From Celeribacter neptunius (GTDB lineage: Bacteria; Pseudomonadota; Alphaproteobacteria; Rhodobacterales; Rhodobacteraceae), in NCBI RefSeq assembly GCF_900113955.1, contig NZ_FORH01000001.1, positions 426,395 to 490,394 of the forward strand: a stretch of 64,000 bases of DNA, in the 5' to 3' direction. Positions within the stretch are counted from its first letter, which is position 1; each line of letters opens with the position of its first letter. The notes beneath the pieces were generated by a model. It was not told the origin of the DNA and made no database searches. It worked only from the letters and a program-made list of their open reading frames with translations. A program made the position numbers and the translations under genes. Shown here piece by piece: positions 40,518 through 49,470 of the stretch.

Positions 40518-40575
40518 TGCGCCGAAGACCCGCTTGAAGCTCCGGCGCAATTATGCGCCGAAGACCCGCTTGAAG
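40518..40575. repeat. Duplicated 3' end of purB (22-bp direct repeat, 36-bp period)
   Basis: The 22 bases at 40518-40539 are repeated exactly at 40554-40575, the latter being the last codons of purB (encoding FKRVFGA). The bases before each copy are also similar (CCGGCG...). Two GGCGCA...TGCGCC hairpins at 40469-40486 and 40544-40559 share the same sequence flavour. Confidence 0.8.
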
Positions 40576-41855
40576 ATCGTGTCGACATGTTTGGTGTGAT
40601 AGTCCATGTCGAATTTCGCCTTGATCCCGTCTTCGCCAAGCGCCGCCACGACATCCTTGTCGGCCAGCAGCTGTTCCTGGAAATCGACGCGGTCTTCCCA
40701 GACCTTGAGAGCGTTGCGCTGGACCATGGAATAGGCGTCCTCGCGCGACACGCCGGCCTGGGTCAGCGCCAGGAGCACGCGTTGCGACATCACCAGACCC
40801 GGGAATTTGTTCATGTTGTCGAGCATGTTCTCCGGGAAGATCAGCATTTTCTCGACCACGCCGGCGAGGCGGTTGAGGGCAAAGTCCAAGGTCACGGTGG
40901 CATCCGGCCCGATGCCGCGCTCGACGGAGCTGTGCGAAATGTCGCGCTCGTGCCAAAGCGCCACGTTTTCCATCGCCGGGATCACGGTCATGCGCACCAG
41001 ACGCGCCAGACCGGTGAGGTTTTCGGTCAGGACCGGGTTTTTCTTGTGCGGCATGGCGGACGAGCCTTTTTGCCCCATGGAGAAGAACTCGGCGCCTTCC
41101 AGAACTTCGGTACGCTGCATGTGACGGATCTCGATGGCGATATTCTCGATCGAGGAGGCGATGACCCCCAGCGTGGCAAAGAACATGGCGTGGCGGTCGC
41201 GCGGGATCACCTGGGTCGAGATCGGTTCGGGCTTGAGCCCCATTTTCTCGCAGACATGTTCCTCGACCGCCGGATCGATATTGGCAAATGTGCCGACCGC
41301 GCCGGAGATCGCACCGGTGGCAATCTCTTCCTTGGCGGCCTCGAGACGCGCCTTGTTGCGGTCCATTTCGGCATAGAAGCGGGCGAATGTCAGCCCCATG
41401 GTGGTCGGCTCTGCGTGGATGCCGTGGGAGCGGCCGACGCGCACGGTCATCTTGTGTTCCATGGCGCGGGTTTTCAGCGCGGCCAGAACCTTGTCGAGAT
41501 CGGTCAGAAGGAGGTCGGCGGCGCGCACCAGCTGCACGTTGAGGCAGGTGTCCAGCACGTCGGAGCTGGTCATCCCCTGATGCACGAAGCGGGCCTCTTC
41601 GGAGCCGACATGCTCGGCCAGATGGGTGAGAAAGGCGATGACGTCATGTTTGGTGACGGCCTCGATCTCGTCGATGCGGGCGACGTCAAACTCGACATCC
41701 TTGGCTTTCCAGACCGCATCCGCGTTTTCCTGCGGGATCACGCCAAGCTTGGCCTGGGCGTCACAGGCATGCGCCTCGATCTCGTACCAGATTTTGAACT
41801 TGGTGGCGGGTTCCCAGATGTCGACCATCTCTTTGCGGGCATAACGGGGGATCAT
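40551..41855 (-). CDS. purB: Adenylosuccinate lyase
   Basis: A 434-residue member of the fumarase/aspartase superfamily. It cleaves adenylosuccinate to AMP and SAICAR to AICAR, both with release of fumarate. Visible landmarks are MTSSDVLDTCLNVQL, VGRSHGIHAEPTTMGLTFA (catalytic His) and the flexible signature loop GSSAMPHKKNPVLTENLTGL with the catalytic Ser. Length is normal. SD AAAGGCC. No other purine genes are adjacent. Confidence 0.97.
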   Translation of the reverse strand: MIPRYARKEMVDIWEPATKFKIWYEIEAHACDAQAKLGVIPQENADAVWKAKDVEFDVARIDEIEAVTKHDVIAFLTHLAEHVGSEEARFVHQGMTSSDVLDTCLNVQLVRAADLLLTDLDKVLAALKTRAMEHKMTVRVGRSHGIHAEPTTMGLTFARFYAEMDRNKARLEAAKEEIATGAISGAVGTFANIDPAVEEHVCEKMGLKPEPISTQVIPRDRHAMFFATLGVIASSIENIAIEIRHMQRTEVLEGAEFFSMGQKGSSAMPHKKNPVLTENLTGLARLVRMTVIPAMENVALWHERDISHSSVERGIGPDATVTLDFALNRLAGVVEKMLIFPENMLDNMNKFPGLVMSQRVLLALTQAGVSREDAYSMVQRNALKVWEDRVDFQEQLLADKDVVAALGEDGIKAKFDMDYHTKHVDTIFKRVFGA

Positions 41856-42047
41856 CGGCAGGCCTTTCGATTACAAACGCGTCGCGGCTCTCTTACGGGG
41901 AAGGGGGGCGCTGCGCAAGCCTGAGCCACGCCCGGCCTTCCGCCAAGCCTTCCGCTCGGTCAACCGTCAAAAAGCTTTGGAGCAGGAACGGAAAGTGGTA
42001 GTTTGATCATATTGGTTAATATCATTCCGCATAGGTGAGGAAATCCG

Positions 42048-42503
42048 GTGTTCGATTTTGGCGATCCGGAGATAACGTCGATGGCCCTCGAACTGCATGG
42101 CCGTGTCGCGGCGTCCGGCGTGTTGATCTACCGTGCGATTCCGAGCGAGGCCGGGGTCTTGCTCAAGGTTCTGGCGGCGACCAACCAACCGGTCGCGCAC
42201 CGGCTCGACAATGTGCTTTTGCCAGAGAACACGATCGGCAATCTGGTGATGGAATTGAACCGCGAGATTGTCATCAATGACACGCTGACCCATCCTTTGG
42301 TCAAGGATTCAGGAGCGGTGTCGATCATGGGGATCATGGCCTATATCGGTGTGCCCGCGCGCCTCGACGGGCGGCCTTTCGGTGGCGTTTCCGTGGTCGA
42401 TCAGCATCGGCGGCACTGGACCGAGGCGGAGGTCCTGGCGACCCGTGTCGCCGCGGCGCAGCTCGAGGCGCTGGCCCTTGAGCGGCGCAACGCAATGCCA
42501 TAG
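42048..42503 (+). CDS. GAF domain-containing protein
   Basis: A 151-residue protein made almost entirely of a GAF-type fold, with the IGVPARLDGRPFGGVSVVDQHRRHWTEAEVLATRVAAAQLEA segment typical of the second half of GAF domains. No output domain is attached. GAF domains bind small molecules such as cyclic nucleotides or tetrapyrroles; the ligand is not known. It starts at GTG 42048 after GAGGAAATCC. It is followed by a DUF6314 gene 40 bp later. Confidence 0.75.
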   Translation: MFDFGDPEITSMALELHGRVAASGVLIYRAIPSEAGVLLKVLAATNQPVAHRLDNVLLPENTIGNLVMELNREIVINDTLTHPLVKDSGAVSIMGIMAYIGVPARLDGRPFGGVSVVDQHRRHWTEAEVLATRVAAAQLEALALERRNAMP

Positions 42504-42543
42504 GCCTGTCTTTGAGGGCGTGCGCCCGGAAAAAGGACAGGCG

Positions 42544-42990
42544 ATGATCGGACTGCGGGATTTTATCGGGCTTTGGAAGCTGGACCGGGTGATTGACGAT
42601 GCTTTGGCCGGGGCCGAGGCGCGGCTCACGGGCAGCTGTCGGTTCACCGCTGATCCGGAGGACGCGGGTACGCTGATCCAGGAGGAAAAGGGCCTCTTGC
42701 AGATGCCGGGGCTTGTGCGACCGGTGACGGCGGAACGGCGCTATCTCTGGCGGGCGCAAGGCGCTGACATATCTGTTTTTTTCGAGGATGAGCGGGTCTT
42801 TCACAGCTTCGACCCGAACCGGCCCGATCCGGCGGCCGAGCACGATTGTGCCCCTGACCGCTATGCCGTGCGCTATGATTTCTCCGCCTGGCCGGTCTGG
42901 TCGGCGGTGTGGACGGTGAAAGGTCCGCGCAAGGCGTACGTGAGCCGGACGCGCTACACGCCGCAACAGCTCGGAGACCTCAGCGGCTGA
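42544..42990 (+). CDS. DUF6314 family protein
   Basis: A 148-residue soluble protein with a lipocalin-like alternation of beta strands. Features are FIGLWKLDRVIDD at the N-terminus, an RRYLWRAQGADISVFFEDERVFHSFD middle, and HDCAPDRYAVRYDF...WSAVWTVKGPRKAYVSRTRY near the end. This matches DUF6314 proteins common in Rhodobacterales; function unknown. SD AAAGGACAGG before ATG 42544. Its 3' end overlaps the convergent small gene at 42980-43156 by 11 bp. Confidence 0.75.
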   Translation: MIGLRDFIGLWKLDRVIDDALAGAEARLTGSCRFTADPEDAGTLIQEEKGLLQMPGLVRPVTAERRYLWRAQGADISVFFEDERVFHSFDPNRPDPAAEHDCAPDRYAVRYDFSAWPVWSAVWTVKGPRKAYVSRTRYTPQQLGDLSG

Positions 42991-43156
42991 ACAGCATCCG
43001 CATCACTGCGTGGCGGAGCGGATCGTTGGTGATCAGTACCAGGAGCAGCGCCACGAGACCGCCGATGCGAAACCAGAAAAGCCCGTCGATGAAGCGGGCG
43101 AAAGTGGATGTCCGGACGCGCTGAGCGTCATGCTCCGGGGGGCTCTGTCGTGCCAA
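42980..43156 (-). CDS. 58-residue small membrane protein
   Basis: A TTG-initiated frame starting 3 bp after the stop of the upstream gene (43163-43690 region), with AGGA about 8 bases before it inside that gene's 3' end, which suggests translational coupling. The N-terminal ~25 residues are polar; one helix follows (FWFRIGGLVALLLVLI) and the end is short and basic. No homologue recognised. The ordered amphipathic/hydrophobic layout and coupling support a real gene. Confidence 0.5.
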   Translation of the reverse strand: MARQSPPEHDAQRVRTSTFARFIDGLFWFRIGGLVALLLVLITNDPLRHAVMRMLFSR

Positions 43157-43159
43157 GGC

Positions 43160-43690
43160 TCAGATCCTGATGAGGTGTCGCAATTCGAGCGCCGTCGCGA
43201 TGAAATCTTCCCGGAGTGCGTCCCAGGCCGGCGCGATCCCCCCGGCAGATGAAATCATCAGCCCCAGGGCACCGGCGATCAGCAGGAGATGAAAGACATT
43301 CATCTGGTCCTGCTCGCGGCGCCCGCGTGTGGACCATTGGCCGCGCAGCATGGCGAAAATCCGCAGCTTCGATCCCAGGAGCAGGCGCAGCGGCAAGGGC
43401 ACGCGTTTGATGGTCTCGCGCTCAATACGGGCGCGCTCTTGCCCGGTGAACCGGCCTTCGAGATAGCGCAGCTCGTGTTTCTGGCTTTCCGAGATATGGG
43501 GCTTGGCCTTGAGGGCCGCGATCCGTGCCCGCGTGCGCCGCGCATTTGGCGGCAGGAAGAAATGCCGCAGATATTGCGATTTCTCCGCCGTGCGGAATGT
43601 TTCGCGTTGGCGCGTCACGCTGCGCGCGACCCGGCGATTGTCCGGATGGCGGCTGTCGAGCGGGTGATAGGATTTTGAAAAGCCGAACAT
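43160..43690 (-). CDS. Hypothetical protein with one membrane helix
   Basis: A 176-residue protein from ATG 43690 (a TTG seven codons upstream is less likely). The N-terminal ~115 residues are strongly basic and rich in Arg and His, with RRTRARIAALKAKPHISESQKHELRYLEGRFTGQERARIERE looking helical. One transmembrane helix follows near residues 131-152 (MNVFHLLLIAGALGLMI). I do not recognise the family. It is probably cotranscribed with the small membrane protein that begins 3 bp after its stop. Confidence 0.65.
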   Translation of the reverse strand: MFGFSKSYHPLDSRHPDNRRVARSVTRQRETFRTAEKSQYLRHFFLPPNARRTRARIAALKAKPHISESQKHELRYLEGRFTGQERARIERETIKRVPLPLRLLLGSKLRIFAMLRGQWSTRGRREQDQMNVFHLLLIAGALGLMISSAGGIAPAWDALREDFIATALELRHLIRI

Positions 43691-43807
43691 GGCGATCTCG
43701 TCTCGAGGCAACGGGGTGTCCTGTCGACCGGGGCCGACGGATTACTGTTAACCGCGGGACAAGGCGGGAATGGGGCAGGATCGGGATGATTTTCGATCGC
43801 GCTGTTC

Positions 43808-44086
43808 TCAGCCGTCGCAGGCGCATCCCGGGGCCTTGTGGCAGGTGTAGCTGCGGCTGATGCAGCTGTCGCCGCAGGCCTTGCCCTTTTTGCAGACCTT
43901 GCAACAGGCGGCGAGATAGAGCCGCGTGTCGCCGTTCGAAGTACTGACGAGTGCCTGCCAGAGATCGGTCGAGCGATCGGTGGGGACGGCGGCGGGAGCC
44001 CGTCCGATGGGGGTGCCGTCGGCGGCGAGCGCGGCGGGCAAGGCGAGAGACAGGCTCAGGCTGAGCGCGAGAAAGACGGGTTTCAT
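43808..44086 (-). CDS. Secreted cysteine-rich small protein
   Basis: A 92-residue protein with a signal peptide (about residues 1-22, LALSLSLSLALPAALAA). Its C-terminal ~35 residues carry eight or so cysteines: AACCKVCKKGKACGDSCISRSYTCHKAPGCACDG spread over two stretches. The C-x2-C-x-K-G-K-x-C-G-D-S-C-I pattern recurs in many small proteobacterial exported proteins of unknown role; disulfide or metal binding is likely. Start ATG 44086, upstream of the hypothetical membrane protein gene. Confidence 0.7.
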   Translation of the reverse strand: MKPVFLALSLSLSLALPAALAADGTPIGRAPAAVPTDRSTDLWQALVSTSNGDTRLYLAACCKVCKKGKACGDSCISRSYTCHKAPGCACDG

Positions 44087-44157
44087 CTAATGGGTCCGGT
44101 TTTGAAATCTGACCCATGTTAAGAAAGGTAAATGCCTCTGGGAAGGCGAAACCGCGT

Positions 44158-44577
44158 TTATGTCAGGCGTGTGCCGTGAAATCCCCCCTTGGCCACCTCG
44201 GTGCAGAGATCGACCCAGTCGCACCCGGCACAGGCGTTTCGGATCTCGCCGGTGGCGAAGGCGCTTCGAAGCCGGGTGAGGTACGCCTCGGTCAGGCTCA
44301 GCCGGGCGCCAGGGGCAATGTCGCGCCCCAGCAGCGCGGCGACATCACGCGCCGCCATGGCATCACGCGACAGCACCGAGGCGCCGTGGCAATGTTCGCG
44401 ATGATCGCAGGCGATGGGCGCACAGATGTCGTCGGGGCCGGTGGTGATCTCGATCTCCTCGCCGGCGTTGAGACGGGGGGTGATCCCGTCGTAATTCTCC
44501 ACGAAGCCGGGGGAATAACCCTTGCCGACATAGGTGAGCATGCACAGGAGGTGATGGGCGCGGAGGCGGATGGTCAT
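44158..44577 (-). CDS. DUF1284 domain-containing protein
   Basis: A 139-residue protein of the DUF1284 family. It begins IRLRAHHLLCMLTYVGKGYS, the family signature, and has two cysteine clusters (CAPIACDHREHCHG and CAGCDWVDLC), suggesting an iron-sulfur or zinc site. Function is not established. ATG 44577 is used because the signature begins right there; the open frame upstream covers the preceding gene. It lies 25 bp after the lipoprotein stop, so they are likely cotranscribed. Confidence 0.8.
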   Translation of the reverse strand: MTIRLRAHHLLCMLTYVGKGYSPGFVENYDGITPRLNAGEEIEITTGPDDICAPIACDHREHCHGASVLSRDAMAARDVAALLGRDIAPGARLSLTEAYLTRLRSAFATGEIRNACAGCDWVDLCTEVAKGGFHGTRLT

Positions 44578-44602
44578 GAAGGGCTTTGGAGCGCAGGGCG
44601 GA

Positions 44603-45217
44603 TCACAGACATTGCGCCTGGACGGTCCAGCGTGCCTCGGGAACACCGCTGACCATTGAGAGCACGTCACTTCCCGGGGCGATGGCCGGACCATTGATCT
44701 GACATTGGGTCATGCCACGGACCAGGCTGACGGCAAGCCCGGCTTGCTGTGCTGCCGGGATCGTCGTCGGTGCTCCGCGCTTGCCCATGAAGAAGACGAG
44801 ATAGCTCACTGTCCCCGTCGTTGCCTTGCCGGCGCGTTTGATTTCGACCGTCTCACCATTAACCCGCGCGGTACCGCCGGAGCGGCTGGTCTCATAGAGC
44901 ATGTTAAATGTCGTCGTTGCCGCGGTCGGCGCCGCCTGCGCCAGAAGGGGCGCAGAGACCGTGACCGGGCCGGGCAGGGGGGCTGAGGTGGTGACGGGAT
45001 TCGCCGGGGCGGGCACGTAGGGGGCTGGGATGATATTGAGCGGGCCAGTGCTTGCTGGCGTGCTCGCGGACAGGCTCGCATCTCCGTCGCCCGCCTGATG
45101 GATGCCAGAGGCATAGGGGTTTGCGGTCTTGTAGCTTTCATAATCCGGAGTGACATCGCCGCAGGCGCTCAGCGCCAGGAGCGCAATCGGAGAAAGGGCT
45201 TTGAAACTCAAATGCAT
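44603..45217 (-). CDS. Putative lipoprotein
   Basis: A 204-residue protein with a lipoprotein signal peptide: lipobox LSAC at about residues 16-19. The following ~80 residues are rich in Pro, Ala, Ser and Thr (low complexity linker). A compact C-terminal domain has TTTFNMLYETSRSGGTARV...YLVFFMGKRG and two cysteines (MTQCQING, VQAQCL). No family recognised. SD AGGATTTCC before ATG 45217. Confidence 0.72.
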   Translation of the reverse strand: MHLSFKALSPIALLALSACGDVTPDYESYKTANPYASGIHQAGDGDASLSASTPASTGPLNIIPAPYVPAPANPVTTSAPLPGPVTVSAPLLAQAAPTAATTTFNMLYETSRSGGTARVNGETVEIKRAGKATTGTVSYLVFFMGKRGAPTTIPAAQQAGLAVSLVRGMTQCQINGPAIAPGSDVLSMVSGVPEARWTVQAQCL

Positions 45218-45597
45218 AGAGGAAATCCTTTGGAATATTCGTGCTCAGCGTAGGGCAGCGGTCGGGACGAATCAAGGGTACCACCGCGTTCTGCGGATTG
45301 TTGTGGACAGCTAGGGGCGCGCGGCTGCGGATTGGGTCGCGGTCGCTTGGAAAACGGCCGGGTCTTCGATGTCGCTGCTCATGTGAACTCTGTTCTTGGA
45401 GAAGCGATCCTTTTGGTGTCGGACCCGAATGCGGCTGTGCGGGACGAAGGGGCGTTCGGCTGGTGAAGCGGTAGCCGTGACAAGCCTGCGGGGATAGGTA
45501 GGCGCGACGGCTTCGCCTTGTTCCGCACCGGAAGGCGAATGTCCCCAAAGGCCTCAAACCAGCCCTTCCTGGGCTGAGCAAGGGCAAGGAGCGCACA
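45218..45597. other. Spacer without a recognised gene
   Basis: About 380 bp between the lipoprotein start and the glnA terminator. Only a 23-codon frame (45311-45382, minus, MSSDIEDPAVF...) has any coding look, and it is too short to call. No RNA gene or repeat was recognised. Confidence 0.4.
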
Positions 45598-45601
45598 AAA
45601 G

Positions 45602-45628
45602 AAAAGGGCCCCCGAAGGCGCCCTTTCC
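45602..45628 (-). terminator. Terminator of glnA
   Basis: On the minus strand AAAGGGC and GCCCTTTT pair around a GC-rich inner stem with a TTCG loop, followed by a T-rich stretch. It lies about 25 bp after the glnA stop. Confidence 0.75.
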
Positions 45629-45650
45629 GTAGTCGTGCAACTTCTGCCGC

Positions 45651-47057
45651 TTAGCAGGAGTAGTACATCTTGTATTCCACCGGGTGCGGGGTGTGCTCGT
45701 AGGCGTAAACCTCTTCCCATTTGAGGTCCATGTAGCCCTCGATCTGGTCTTTGGTGAACACGTCGCCTGCGGTGAGGAAGTCCATGTCTTTTTCGAGCTC
45801 TTCGAGCGCTTCACGCAAGCTTGCGCAAACGGTCGGGATCTCGGCCAGTTCTTCCGGCGGCAGATCGTAGAGGTCTTTGTCGGAAGCGGCGCCCGGATCG
45901 ATCTTGTTCTTGATGCCGTCGAGGCCAGCCATCAACAGGGCGGCGAAGCACAGGTACGGGTTCGAGGACGGATCGGGGAAGCGGGCTTCCACACGTTTCG
46001 CTTTCGGGGATTCGGCCCACGGAATACGCACGCAGCCAGAGCGGTTACGGGCGGAATACGCACGCAGAACCGGAGCTTCGAAGCCCGGGATCAGACGCTT
46101 GTAGGAGTTGGTGGACGGGTTGGTGAAGGCATTGAGCGCTTTCGCGTGCTTCAGGATGCCGCCGATGAACCACAGGGCCTCATCCGAGAGATCGGCATAT
46201 TTGTCGCCTGCAAACAGCGGCTTGCCGTCTTTCCAGATCGACATGTTCACGTGCATGCCGGTGCCGTTGTCGCCGGCGATCGGCTTCGGCATGAAGGTCG
46301 CCGATTTGCCATAGGCCTGAGCCACGTTGTGGATCACGTATTTGTATTTCTGCAGGTGGTCGGCTTGCTCGGTCAGCGTGCCGAAGATCAGGCCAAGCTC
46401 GTGCTGACAGGAGGCCACCTCGTGGTGGTGCTTGTCCACTTTCATGCCCATGTTGGCCATGGTGGTGAGCATTTCACCGCGGATGTCCTGACCGTCGTCG
46501 ATCGGGTTCACGGGGAAATAGCCGCCCTTGACGCCCGGACGGTGGCCGGTGTTGCCCATTTCGTATTCGGTGTCGGTGTTCCAGGAGGCGTCGAGCGCGT
46601 CGACCTGGTAGGACACTTTGTTCATCTCGACGGAGTAGCGCACGTCGTCGAAGAGGAAGAATTCGGCTTCCGGACCACAGTAGAACGCGTCACCGATGCC
46701 GGAGGATTTGAGATAGGCCTCGGCGCGCTGGGCACAGCCGCGCGGGTCACGCTCGTAGCTCTCGCCGGTGTCGGGCTCGACCACGGTGCAGTGCACGCAG
46801 ATGGTTTTCTCGGCGTAGAACGGGTCGATATAGGCCGAAGACGCATCCGGGATCAGCTTCATGTCGGATTCATCGATGGATTTCCAGCCAGCGATGGAGG
46901 AGCCGTCGAACATGAAACCTTCTTCGAAGAAGTCTTCATCCACTTCGGTGTGGCGCAGCGTCACGTGCTGCAGCTTGCCGCGCGGATCGGTGAACCGCAC
47001 GTCAACATATTGGACGTCTTCGTCCTTCATGGTCTTGAGAACGTCTTGGATGCTCAT
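45651..47057 (-). CDS. glnA: Glutamine synthetase type I
   Basis: The 468-residue enzyme makes glutamine from glutamate, ammonia and ATP and forms dodecamers. Landmarks are FMFDGSSIAGWKSI, GPEAEFFLFD, KPIAGDNGTGMHVNMS and NRSGCVRIPWA. The adenylylation site is Tyr397 in KDLYDLPPEE, so it is a GSI-beta enzyme regulated by GlnE and PII. ATG 47057 is chosen from the family start MSIQDVLK; the open frame reaches upstream into the glnB end. It follows glnB by 88 bp, the classic glnBA order. Confidence 0.97.
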   Translation of the reverse strand: MSIQDVLKTMKDEDVQYVDVRFTDPRGKLQHVTLRHTEVDEDFFEEGFMFDGSSIAGWKSIDESDMKLIPDASSAYIDPFYAEKTICVHCTVVEPDTGESYERDPRGCAQRAEAYLKSSGIGDAFYCGPEAEFFLFDDVRYSVEMNKVSYQVDALDASWNTDTEYEMGNTGHRPGVKGGYFPVNPIDDGQDIRGEMLTTMANMGMKVDKHHHEVASCQHELGLIFGTLTEQADHLQKYKYVIHNVAQAYGKSATFMPKPIAGDNGTGMHVNMSIWKDGKPLFAGDKYADLSDEALWFIGGILKHAKALNAFTNPSTNSYKRLIPGFEAPVLRAYSARNRSGCVRIPWAESPKAKRVEARFPDPSSNPYLCFAALLMAGLDGIKNKIDPGAASDKDLYDLPPEELAEIPTVCASLREALEELEKDMDFLTAGDVFTKDQIEGYMDLKWEEVYAYEHTPHPVEYKMYYSC

Positions 47058-47145
47058 TTGTGACCTTGTCCCTTTGGTTAAGTAACTAACATTTGGCGAA
47101 AGACGCGGCGGTGAAGCGGGCCCACCGCGGCGTCCTGCGCCTCCC

Positions 47146-47541
<396 letters not shown>

Positions 47542-47656
47542 TCACAATCGACTAACCTGAGGCCGTGACAAACGCCCACAGGATTCGCATATGTCTGCAT
47601 AATATTTGTGCGATGCGGTTTTAAAAAGTGCGTTTTGAAAACTTTTGAGGCGAAAC

Positions 47657-47749
47657 ATGGCAGAATTGCTGACCAGTGCACAAATGCGCGCCATTCCTCC
47701 CGCGTCTTCGGGCACGGTCGCAACAGATGAGCGGAGATCAAAACGATGA
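47657..47749 (+). pseudogene. Truncated duplicate of the nnrE/nnrD 5' end
   Basis: A 30-codon frame starting MAELLTSAQMRAI, almost the same as the MSELLTAAQMRAI start of the adjacent full-length gene at 47746, after which it diverges into PPASSGTVATDERRSKR and stops. Its TGA overlaps the ATG of the intact gene (ATGA). It is best read as a leftover 5' end from a duplication or from allele replacement at this locus. It might still act as a short leader peptide coupled to the gene. Confidence 0.75.
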
Positions 47750-49470
47750 GCGAGCTTCTGACAGCCGCACAGATGCGCGCCATTGAACAGGCCGCGATTG
47801 CGAGCGGCGAGGTCACCGGGCTTGAGCTGATGGAACGCGCCGGCCGCGGGGTGGTCGAAGCCGTCATGGAAGAATGGCCCGAGCTGGCGCAATCCTCCTA
47901 CAAGGCCGTCGTGCTTTGCGGTCCCGGCAACAACGGCGGCGATGGTTTCGTGGTGGCCCGGCTGCTGAAACAGCGCGGCTGGGAGGTAGAGGTGTTTCTC
48001 TATGGCGACCCCGACAAACTGCCGCCAGATGCCAAGGCGAATTATGAGCGGTGGTGCGGGATGGGGGAGGTCCGGAATCTCTCCCTTAAATCTCTGAAAG
48101 AGGCGACACCTCGCCCCGCCGATCTCTGCGTTGATGCGCTTTTCGGAACCGGGCTGACGCGCCCCTTGGAGGGGGAGCTGTTCGACATCGTCTCCGCCAT
48201 ATCCACCGGGAATGGCGATTTCTTTGATCAACGCCTTGTCAGCATTGACGCCCCCAGCGGCCTGTGTCTCGACAGTGGCCGCGTTCTGCGGCAGCCTCCG
48301 TCGCAAGCTGCCATGAAACTCGCAGAGATATCCGGTCAAAAGGCCGAAGGTCCGGCACCGTTTTCGGATCTCTTCGCGAGACTTACGGTGGCCTTCGATT
48401 CACCCAAGCTTGGACATTATCTGGCCGACGGATCGGCGGTCTGTGGCAAACTGGTTGTGAAAGACATCGGTCTGATCAACTGGCGCTGCCTCCAAAGCCC
48501 GGCAAAAGCGAATGCAAAGACGCTAAACTTCATTGCCAGCGGCAGAGGTGTCCTGCGCCGTCCCGAGGTGAGGCTTGTCGAGCGCGAAAACCAAGTCGTG
48601 GATCTGCGTTGGTTTACATCGGGCCTGTTCGTGGGGCTTGAGAAGTTCTTCCCGTCTCATAAATCCCACAAATACGCTCACGGCCACGCTCTGATCCTTT
48701 CCGGCCTTTCCGGCAGGACCGGTGCCGCGCGTCTCGCCGCTCGGGCGGCTTTGCGCGTGGGGGCGGGGCTTGTGACGCTCGGTGTGCCGCACGAGGCGGT
48801 CACCGAGGTTGCGGCCCATATCACCGCCGTGATGCTCACCGAGATCGACACCCCGGAAATCTTATCCCGTGTGCTCACCGACGAACGCCTCAATGCGCTC
48901 TGCATCGGTCCCGGTTTCGGCGTTGTGCGCGCGGCGGAATTCCTGCCCGATGTGCTCGCTGCCAAACGCACCACCGTGCTCGACGCCGATGCGCTCACGG
49001 CGCTTTCCGAAAGCGAGATGGGCTTTGCCGATCTGCATGACAAATGCGTGCTCACGCCCCATGCGGGCGAGTTCAAACGGCTTTTCCCGGACATTGCGGC
49101 GCGTCTCGCCGAGCCGCCCGTCAAAGGCCCGGCCTATAGCAAGGTCGACGCCACCCGAGAGGCCGCCAAACGGGCGGGCTGTGTCGTGCTGTTCAAAGGC
49201 CCGGATACGGTGATCGCCTCGCCCAATGGCCGCTGTTCCGTCCATGCCGCCACCTATGAGCGTGCCGCGCCCTGGCTGGCCACGGCCGGCTCCGGCGATG
49301 TGCTCTCCGGGCTGATCACCGGGCTGATGGCGCGTGGCTTTGCGCCGCATCACGCCGCCGAGACCGCCGCCTGGCTTCATACCGAGGCCGCCCGCAGTTT
49401 CGGACCCGGGCTGATTGCCGAGGATCTGCCGGAGGAGTTGCCGAAGGTGTTTCGGGCGCTGGGGATCTAG
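47746..49470 (+). CDS. nnrD: Bifunctional NAD(P)H-hydrate epimerase / ADP-dependent NAD(P)H-hydrate dehydratase
   Basis: A 574-residue repair enzyme that converts damaged NAD(P)HX back to NAD(P)H. The N-terminal epimerase (YjeF_N, NnrE, ~1-220) has ELMERAGRGVVEAV, the GPGNNGGDG loop and SIDAPSGL. The C-terminal dehydratase (NnrD, ~290-574) has HGHALILSGLSGRTGAARLAARAA, CIGPGFG, DADAL and the ATP-binding GSGDVLSGLI. The stretch at residues ~105-310 appears less GC-biased and more divergent than the rest. Start ATG 47746 overlaps the stop of a truncated 5' duplicate. Confidence 0.93.
   Translation: MSELLTAAQMRAIEQAAIASGEVTGLELMERAGRGVVEAVMEEWPELAQSSYKAVVLCGPGNNGGDGFVVARLLKQRGWEVEVFLYGDPDKLPPDAKANYERWCGMGEVRNLSLKSLKEATPRPADLCVDALFGTGLTRPLEGELFDIVSAISTGNGDFFDQRLVSIDAPSGLCLDSGRVLRQPPSQAAMKLAEISGQKAEGPAPFSDLFARLTVAFDSPKLGHYLADGSAVCGKLVVKDIGLINWRCLQSPAKANAKTLNFIASGRGVLRRPEVRLVERENQVVDLRWFTSGLFVGLEKFFPSHKSHKYAHGHALILSGLSGRTGAARLAARAALRVGAGLVTLGVPHEAVTEVAAHITAVMLTEIDTPEILSRVLTDERLNALCIGPGFGVVRAAEFLPDVLAAKRTTVLDADALTALSESEMGFADLHDKCVLTPHAGEFKRLFPDIAARLAEPPVKGPAYSKVDATREAAKRAGCVVLFKGPDTVIASPNGRCSVHAATYERAAPWLATAGSGDVLSGLITGLMARGFAPHHAAETAAWLHTEAARSFGPGLIAEDLPEELPKVFRALGI

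Noticed and set aside
45311-45382. A 23-codon frame (MSSDIEDPAVF...) upstream of the lipoprotein gene
   Set aside because: Too short, no clear SD and no recognisable relatives; kept only as a note in the spacer entry.
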